Below, in pieces: positions 56,036 through 64,000 of a DNA stretch of 64,000 bases. The translations under genes and the position numbers were made by a program. The first letter of the stretch is position 1, and each line of letters begins with the position of its first letter. Source of the stretch: Nyssa sinensis (taxonomy: Eukaryota; Streptophyta; Magnoliopsida; Cornales; Nyssaceae). The DNA lies in contig CM018032.1 in NCBI GenBank assembly GCA_008638375.1, positions 6,213,501 to 6,277,500 of the forward strand, given 5' to 3'. The notes beneath the pieces were generated by a model, which was given only the letters and a program-made list of their open reading frames with translations, was not told where the DNA came from and searched no databases.

Positions 56036-59000
56036 CTAATTTTCAAAGGAAAATTCTTCTGGCATGTTACAAAGTGCCCGCATTGTATTGCTGGCCACAT
56101 CCAACAGCTGCAAATACTCATCCGCTCCATCAACAAGACACTGCAACAGACCCACAAAGAGCAAAAGTAATGATCAAACAGTATAAAATGAATGGCAGAG
56201 CTCCTTTAAAGCTTGATATATCTAGATTTTGTTTCAGAATCGGGCAAGTTTGAAATTTTAAAGAACATATTTTTGATTCAAGCAATGTATACTTGATTGA
56301 GAATTTACTGATATTTCCAAATCTAATTTCAATTTTAATAACATACAAATCCCGATATTTTGAAGTATGGGTGTGGAGTGCATACTCTGTAGTAAATAAT
56401 AAACGAAACCTAACCTTATCCACTTCAGCCAATTTCTTGCATATCCTCGCTTTCTGTTCATCAGATGTATCATCTGCTTCAACAACCACGTCAAATAACT
56501 GGAAGAAACATTACATCAGTACTTGCAATAACCAGCAACTGAGATAATATATAATGGATTTAAATGGCGAAAAATGGAACCTGAGAAAGCATCTGAGAAA
56601 CGGGATACCCCTCTGCAATTACATTATTGACTTCCTTGTTTGCTGAATCAAAATTACCACTTCTACAAGCTGCAAAAAGAGCCCGAACCACCTCCTGTGG
56701 GATGACCTGATTAATTGAAGCTTCAGGAGTCAGCAGATGGAAGAAAGTTTAAATGATAGGAAGAAAAAAATAACATCAAAATTTCCTCAGATGCTGTTAA
56801 GTTACAGCAAAGCAAGTCAAAGATACCAGGATTTGTGTTTGTTTTGCATAATAATTAGCCATATCAGTGGTACTAAGAGTGGCATCAAGAAAGCAGGTAA
56901 GGGGTGATCTGGAGATGCAACTCCAAACATCAGGCAGTCAGATTCTTAGACATTCTATTTTCGGAAGTCATGTAAGCACACATTGCTATTTCTATTTACA
57001 GCATTGTAAAATTAGAAACATAACCCAAACCCCCAAGTATTTCCATCTGTGTGTTAGAAGTCAGGAAGGCACAAAGGAATCGGCCACATGAATCTTCATT
57101 TGCCATTCTGTTTTGAATAGCATAAAGACCAATATAACACCATCGAGGACAACCATATGTTGTGTATCAAATTTTATGCAGTGTAAGGTGCTTTGAATAA
57201 GTCAATCAATATTTATTAAACAATATAGAATGCATTACTCAAGACAGGTAGAATCCTGTTTCACCAAGTCATTCTGTCACAAGCCATATCTTCAATTACC
57301 TCCTAAAGTTTCATCTGTTCTGGTCTGCTAGCACACTTAGATTACACATTACACCATGATTTTGAGTCATAAGAGAGATTTCAAGAAATGGCAGATCTAT
57401 TCACTCTATCAATAGCCGAGCTGGCTCTGGTGTATCATAAGGGATTTGCCTTGACTTAATTCGGAATGAAATATGCCTTGTGTTCCAAAATAATCCTTTT
57501 ACCAAATCAATCTAGTCATCTCTGCAAGCATGGGTTTCCAAATCATCCCGGTTAGCATTGGCTAAGTTATCAGTTTATACTATTACTCTTAACTTTTCTT
57601 TAGTGTACTTATCTTTCATAAGTCTTCCCACTCGATAACCTCAGTGTGCTATTTCTTGTGAGTATCTTATACTCTTCTCTACAAAGCAATGTTATATTCC
57701 TTAAAGTGCATTTATTAATTTGATATTGTTGAGGGTATATTAATGTTGTCTATAGCTGCTAAGGAGTTGATGGCCGGTCCCTCTAGGATACTTCCTCTTG
57801 CAAGGCCTCAGATTTTTTATAATGTTTTGTACAAAAATTGATTACGATTCACCAGTTATCTTATGCTCCATCCCAAATGCCCCCCAAAAAGGAAGAAAAA
57901 AATAATTTCATCTACCACCATAATTTTTGTTCTACAATGTCCCAAGGCAGACAACTTGCAGGTCTACCCCAAGAGCCCCAAACAAAGGCTGGAAAGGGGC
58001 AGGCTGATATATCAGAAAATCACCAAACCAATTGTCACCAAGATACCTGCACTGCTGGAGTAGTCTTACGACTCTTACCATACCTGTAATCAAGCAAGCC
58101 CAGCCATCATGTGACAACTTTCATTCACTTTCAAACATAAAAAATAAATAAATAAAAAAGGGAAAAAAAGACATTAATACTTTTTTAAAAAAGTGACTGT
58201 CCATACCATACTCACCAACCAATTTCACCATCTCAGCAAACATGACTTTAATTTAAATAAAATCCAAAGCATTACCATAGAAAAATCTACAAATATATAG
58301 GTTTAACTCTCATCCCAAGGCCACTTACCTATCAAAAAAAGTCTACAAATATATTTTGAGTTACTAAAAGACCCTAATTTAATATCTATTTCAAAGTTTC
58401 TTGACCTTACCACAACGGTTTTTCCTCGTAGCACAGTAACATATGCTGGTTTCCTTTGTAACCAGAATTTGATCTTCTTCATGACAATTCACTCAATCAC
58501 TGTTAATTCCATTATTCTTTCTATTTCATCTAGATTTCTTTCTAACAACTTCCAAACTTGTAAACAGTCAAAAACATTACCTTTAGTTCTGACTTATTAA
58601 TGCTTCATCCAATAAAACCACCAACTTATATTATGATATAATACTTACACTTTAAATGCATTCTAGCATTACCACCTGATAATCATTGATACAAGTAAAT
58701 GATACCATGCGGGATTATGAACACTAAATAATAACACCCATATCAAAGGTCAAAGCACAGGGCAGGCCTGCATTGCAAAAGATATTATATTTTAACCCAA
58801 AATCCCTTTAAAGGATTATGGGAATCTTATTTTGGAGCGGAAAAAAAATAGTAAGGGCTAACCTAATGCACGAGACTCTAGCCACTGCGGGTCTGAAGAG
58901 TGTCACATGTGCGCGGCCTTACCCCCATAAGCAGAGAGGTAGTTTCTACCACTTAAACCCATGACCTCCAGGTCATAATGGAGTAACATTACCATTGCAC

Positions 59001-61131
59001 CATAGCCCACCCTAAAAAAAATACAAAAAATCAAAAAAGAGGACTCTTTTTGGTTGTCTAACTTAACAGGCTAGTAATGCATGAATCATTCCCTAATCGT
59101 GAATCATCTAATTCCTTCTCAATTCACTTAAGAATTTCTAAAAATTGGGATCTGTCCAGCAATTTGTATCCAACATGGGTGGAATCAACTGGAATCGTAA
59201 GACTTAAATTATGAATAGGAAGATTTTAACAACAATGCCCCAGACCCTAAAGTGAGAAAATGCATGACTTTATTTCCCCGCATAATAGATGTTAATATAT
59301 ATATATATATAGATAGGTATACACCTCATTGAGTTTTAGAACTTAAATAAAGAAGCATTCAATCTACCATTGGTGTTGGTTAAACAGGCATTGCATGAGC
59401 ATGAACAATGTACATATTCATCAAACAATACGTGAAATAATGAAGTACACTAATCTAGACTCTAAACTAATTAAACATGCAATGACTTCACTCGCCTATA
59501 AAACAAAATATGTACTTAGATTTGAAAAAAATTTTAATCAACAGAATATTAGACTTAGGTTGAAACATACTTTGTTTACAATATCACATGGTTACTTGAG
59601 ACATTTCACTAAAGTGCCACCACTCACCAGGTGATATAAAGATGATATCAAATTTTGAACCTGTAATGGCCTAAGTGGCTCATTACACTCAATGTCTCTA
59701 AAGATTTTGTGTACTAAAGCTATCTAGATTGAGTGTTCTTGAATCTAATATGTATTCCATACTCTAAACCTCCTAGCGTCAAACTTCGTGCGTGTTAAAA
59801 TAGGTTACAAGCTTCATACGGAAGACACATATTTCACTCCTTGAGGATTTTGAAGACAATAGCAGGAAGAGCCAACAGAGTAAATGTTGAAACCACCTAG
59901 CTTTGAGTACCTATAGTGAACAGAGCATTTTTAAAAAGTGTACACTATACCCTAGCACAAAAAAGAAAGATGAGATGCCACCAGCCTCTTTAATTACTGG
60001 CCTACAGAATTCTTTTTGTACATTGTTCATATTGAAATATTTAGGCCAACAGTTCCGAGTTCTTAACGCTGTAAAATATTAATCTGTTTCTACAAAATAA
60101 ATTCTTAGAGCAGGATTAAAAAATTTGGAAATTTAAGAATTATTAACTTACCCCAGACACACTGATCAAGTCCTTGGAAGAAATAGATGATCCAAATAAC
60201 CGTGCAGCTCCCTGTAATAATCCAAAAAACAAAAGTTCAGTTAATTCAGGAATGAGAATGTTGGCAAATGACAAACAATTGTGAAGCTCCATCATTAGAG
60301 GTTGTCCATGGAACTGGTAAAACAAAACAAAAACTTTAGTTCGAAAAATTGCCGTGTATAATTGGTTTGGTACAGAACTATCTTTGTTAAAACGTATTTA
60401 TGATCCTCCTGGACTAATGCTAAGATCACACCACTATGACATCCATACAAAATGAAGAATAAATAACCTTAGTCATTACAGTGAGATTTTTATTTCTTCC
60501 AGTTTGCAGTTCAAAGTAACTTTCATGCATACTTTCTCATAAAATGTCAAATCCTCAAGAGTATAAAGTCCTCCATAAAATCACATTTTAAATCCTTGTT
60601 AAAAATTCTTTTCATATGTATAGTTATGTTAGAAAAAAAAGAGGGGGGGACCCAAATTTTTTTTTTTTAAAAAAAAAGACTAATTTTTATAATTTAAAGG
60701 CCTCACAAATAATTTATTATGGAACATGCATCTAATCATTTATAAACAGCATCAAGTAGTCATAAATCAAAATCACCAAGAATAAATGATAAGAAAGTTA
60801 ATAAATGGATGGCTAAAATGTGAACTTCCTTTTACCTGTAAGTATGTTATAGCCCGACGAAGATCACCTTGTGAGATGGAACTTAAGGTTGAAAGAGCCT
60901 ACAATCATATAGGGAAAATATCATTGTTAGTTAACATGGGATGCTAGTAAAAAGCCATTTTATGCACAGCCACTGTTTCTGGGACAACCATCAAGTGATT
61001 AGATCCACACCTCTGAATCCAGATTGAGGCCTTCCTCTTTACAAATATGTAATATACGAGTGCTCATGATTCCTTCAGTAAGTGGCTTGAACCTGAACTT
61101 TGCACATCTAGAAGCAAGTGGCTCTATGATC
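56036..61131 (-). CDS. RFC4: Replication factor C subunit 4, C-terminal half (six exons, partial)
   Basis: A small subunit of the RFC clamp loader, which opens the PCNA ring and places it on DNA during replication and repair in the nucleus. Exons are 61131-61011, 60898-60836, 60211-60152, 56706-56581, 56498-56415 and 56140-56036 (TAG); all have GT-AG borders and phases agree, giving 186 codons. Conserved blocks: IIEPLASRCAKFRFKPL (the SRC motif of the AAA+ sensor region), EEGLNLDSEALSTLSSISQG, DLRRAITYLQGAARLFGS, then the C-terminal collar domain (VIPQEVVRALFAACRSGNFD, SQLFDVVVEADD, LVDGADEYLQLLDVAS). The Walker A and B part would lie right of the window. The SRC block, DLRRAITYLQ and DGADE tail match plant and human RFC4 from memory. 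Introns hold a SINE and an LTR. Confidence 0.94.
56707..60151. other. Long RFC4 intron (3.4 kb)
   Basis: AT-rich intron between the exons ending LISVSG and starting VIPQEV. It carries the Au-type SINE at 58854-59013, a further SINE-tail-like piece at about 58297-58340 (CACTTACCTATC plus A-run), and a (TA)n run at 59298-59312. Short ORFs (57838-58089 and others) are not recognisable. Confidence 0.7.
58854..59013 (-). mobile_element. Au-type SINE in the RFC4 intron
   Basis: The minus strand begins GGTGGGCTATGGTGCAATGG (A-box region) and includes GACCTGGAGGTCATGGGTTT (B-box region), then GGGGGTAAGGCCGCGCACAT, CAGACCCGCAGTGGCTAGAG and CTCGTGCATTAGGTTAGCCC. The order and phrases match the plant Au SINE from memory. 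AAAAAAAATA flanks it at 58841-58850 and 59014-59023, an A-rich duplication that may be partly coincidental. Confidence 0.8.
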
Positions 61132-61532
61132 CTACATAGAACAATGTAAATCATAAAGTCCTATAAGTATCTCTAAACATTTGCCAAAAAAGTTACAAAG
61201 AAAACCATTGGGTTCCGCTACAAATCACCCATCCTCAGCTTACCACTTCAGTAATATAGATCTTGTTGTAAATTGGGGGGGCAAAAAAACACGAGTACAA
61301 CATAGATTACCTTTCCAAACATGTTTGCTTAAATGAGAGTGCTACAAGAAGCACTTGCATTTCTAGAGGGGAAAAAAGAATAGATACGAAAAAAAGTTCA
61401 TGGATCAAAGTGATCTAATCTACATTTTTACTTCCTTTGATTTGCCACAGTTGAATCGAATTATTAGGAATTTGTTGGTGTTCTTTTCCATCAAACCGAA
61501 GAAACTTTCTGAAGAAAAAAATTGTAATGTCC
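61132..61532. other. RFC4 intron upstream of the first visible exon
   Basis: Intronic sequence between the exon starting at 61131 and the LTR junction. No coding match to the preceding RFC4 exon (the segment before IIEPLASRC) is present here. Confidence 0.6.
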
Positions 61533-64000
61533 CAGAAAAAATTTGATATTTAATAAATAGCTAAGGTTGAAATGATGCGTTATAATGTTAATAACTTCGA
61601 CTAATAATAGGACTTTGACCTTGAGACTCGTAGGGAGTCCTATTATATGCATTTAGGACAAAACATCATGTTCTGGAAGTGTTGGGATACACTTTATATT
61701 GGTAAATTCGCTTATGAGGGCGATTAGCTTGGTTTTGGCATTTTCTCAGTAAAGAACCTACACAATGATCCACTTTAGAAGCTTATATCTCCCAACTTTG
61801 ATTGAATTAATTTGTGAGTCTTATATAGAATTAAAGTTATATGTCTTAGCTTTAAAATGATAAATAGATGGCCTTGTTTGGGTTCCATATGAGTGAGTTA
61901 TGATCATTTTACCAAAGGTGGACGAAAACTGACTTCAACAGACTGTTTGGGCTATAACTTGAGTTTTAGGAGGAATTTTTGAGTGCTTCCAAAGCCATAT
62001 GAAACCAGACTTAATGTAGAACAAGCTTGTAAAACTTCATAAGGTTTCACAGTACAGTTTAGGAGATATTGAGGTTTGAAGTTTGGTGAACTGTGCAGCG
62101 AAAGCTGACGGTTGGACAGAACACTAGAGTTCATTCGAACGAGCTCAAGTTCGTTCAAATGAACTTGTCAAAATGTTTTTGTGCGATGTTCATTTTATAA
62201 TTCATTCGAACGAAGAGGGCTTTGTTCGAACGAGGCCTAGTTAGTTCGAACGAGTGACGGAAATCCCGAAATCTGCTTGTTCTCTTTTTTCTTGGCGAAC
62301 TCTTAATCTTCTCTCTCATTTTCTTTTCTTCTTTTTCACTCTTGGGCTGAAACCTCTCTCTCTCCTCTTTCCCTTGCATTATCTTCTCATTCCTTAGATT
62401 TGAAGAGTGTGTGTTGAGAAAAATTGGGGCTTTCATACAAAATAAATTCTATGCCACAAGAGGAGCAAGATGATGGTATGAAGAGGAGATTTGAAGAAGA
62501 AATGGTAGAGATCAAAGGCTAGGGTTTCTTCACAATGAAGGTTTAAGGTAGGGACTCTAGAACCTTTCATTTAGTTCTAGATGCAAGTATATATATATAT
62601 ATATATATATATTATGATATATATTGGTATGTGTGCGCTAGTATGTGCATTGTGACTTTTTTATTGGCATGTATAATGGAATATTGGTATATAAATGTAT
62701 GTAGATGTATGTTGGTGCATTTATTGGTATATATAATGGTATATTTATATGTGGATGAAATTGGGCATACGTGTGCGTGTGTACATATATATATATATAT
62801 ATATATGCATGATATGGGAAGGAAATCCACACATGGGCCTCCACGTATTAGCGTTGTTAATGCCCAAACGAGATTTTGGGTAAAATGTACATGAATTCTA
62901 GATATTAGGATAGGGACATGTTGATGTATGATCTTGTATGTATACACCTAAAATGGGGAGAACCCTATTCATGAAATCTTCTTGGACATAAATGAACCAA
63001 ATTTAATGAAATTTAAACTATGTCTAAAGAACCTAGAAATTGGAAAAGAATGTCTGAAATAGACAATCCCTTGGGATAGATTAGCCTATTTGTTTATTCT
63101 TGGTTAATCTTGCTTCGATGATTTCTAGTTTTTGTGATTTTTTTTTTTTGGTGATGTAGTTTTTGTGATTTTTAATTGTTAATGAAATAGAGTTTTTCTT
63201 GGACATGAACTGAATATTAATGGATTGACGCACGTATTTGAAATAAGTGTGGGAAAGATGTGTTATGGTGTGTGATAATCCTTGATATGTTAGTGCATCC
63301 TTTGATAGATATAAGGCTGGTTGATCATATAATGTGTAACTTGATCTTACTAATGCCATGCTTCTTGAAGGTATGTAGATATGGTATGTGTTAGTGCAAA
63401 ATAGAATTAGATTATTTTTTAATTTTGTTGAGTACAAACTTGTTGGTCAGAAATTGATATACCATAGATATATATATATATATATGTATAAATGGGATGG
63501 AAATTGTGAATGAATGTAATGGAGTATAAACTGAGATTGAATACATTGAGGTGTGAATAAGATATTGGAGGCTTGTAATTGAATACATTGAGGTTGAGAA
63601 AAATTGATTTATATCGATGAAAAACTTGTGGGAAAGAAAAGGTTGAGATCTTGATTTTTATGTAGTGAATAGACCTTATAAAATGTTTGATTGATTGAGA
63701 AAAATGAAAGGAAGATTCAAATAATTGAAATAGAGAGACATTACTCAAAGTACGGGACCATGATATTGCTTAGTAAATTAAGGCGTTGTACGTGAGATTA
63801 GATTGTTTACTATGTGAATAGATCATATGAGCTACACCAGATGAAAATAAGAGTATTGATGATCCATGTAATATTGGTTCTTAAACGGTGGTAATCCGTG
63901 ACTTTATTAGCATGTGTGCTTATAAATAATCAATTATATAAATATGGATATCAAATGTGGAAAAAAGGTGATGTTTTGTACGATTTGGGGTGAAGCCCCT
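61533..64000 (+). mobile_element. Start of a gypsy-type LTR, running off the right edge
   Basis: TGTAATGTCCCAGAAAAAAT at 61533 has the form of Tekay/Del-type LTR starts (TGTAA.G.CCCGAAAA...). The following 2.4 kb has no coding capacity. It holds several TTCGAACGAG / TTCATTCGAACGA copies at 62130-62252 and (TA)n runs near 62589, 62787 and 63465. The other end and target duplication are not in the window, so it could be a full element, a solo LTR or a truncated copy. It must lie within the RFC4 transcription unit if the upstream exons follow on the same chromosome. Confidence 0.5.

Noticed and set aside
57838..58089. 83-codon ORF in the RFC4 intron
   Set aside because: Antisense to the gene, with no recognisable motif and overlapping frames open by chance.

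Overview
This is nuclear DNA from a flowering plant, most likely a eudicot and probably a woody one. Genes have GT-AG introns and sit in AT-rich, microsatellite-rich DNA full of transposons. The gene families (plant NRAMP, P-class PPR, RFC4) and the repeats (an Au-type SINE, a Tat-lineage Ty3/gypsy element, a degraded copia element, L1-like LINEs, small hAT-like elements) are all plant types. I cannot name the species.

Only four host genes are supported, all on the minus strand. At the left edge is the 5' half of an NRAMP metal transporter (six exons, 602-1841), with its own TATA box and one GC-AG intron. In the middle are an intronless mitochondrial/plastid-type PPR gene (24573-25913) and, 49 nt below its stop codon, a two-exon gene for an unrecognised 74-residue Trp-rich protein (23433-24523). 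At the right is the 3' half of RFC4, a clamp-loader subunit (56036-61131); its upstream exons lie beyond the window, past an LTR that starts at 61533 inside the intron.

The rest is mobile DNA and its debris. It includes a solo LTR with a 5-bp target duplication (6191-7406), several hAT-like elements with 8-bp duplications, a copia remnant (15.9-18.5 kb), a 5'-truncated LINE with a 14-bp duplication (27514-28903), a cluster of tRNA-derived SINEs (29.0-30.4 kb), and a gypsy remnant on the minus strand (about 48.6-53 kb) that kept gag and its primer site but shows no pol.

The most interesting object is one complete 11.8-kb Tat-lineage LTR retrotransposon (33374-45220, duplication GAAGT). Its gag-pol is a single reading frame broken by five stop codons. 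Between pol and the 3' LTR lie (i) about 26 short stem-loop modules whose stems change on both sides so that pairing is kept, and (ii) an antisense gene on the minus strand with its own TATA box, three frame-consistent exons, a stop codon and an AATAAA signal. A second, shorter antisense unit lies between them, and a 12-bp TGTAAT array precedes its poly(A) signal. Extra antisense ORFs and variable 3' tandem repeats are known in Tat elements; the full antisense gene structure and the covarying hairpins are what merit a closer look.
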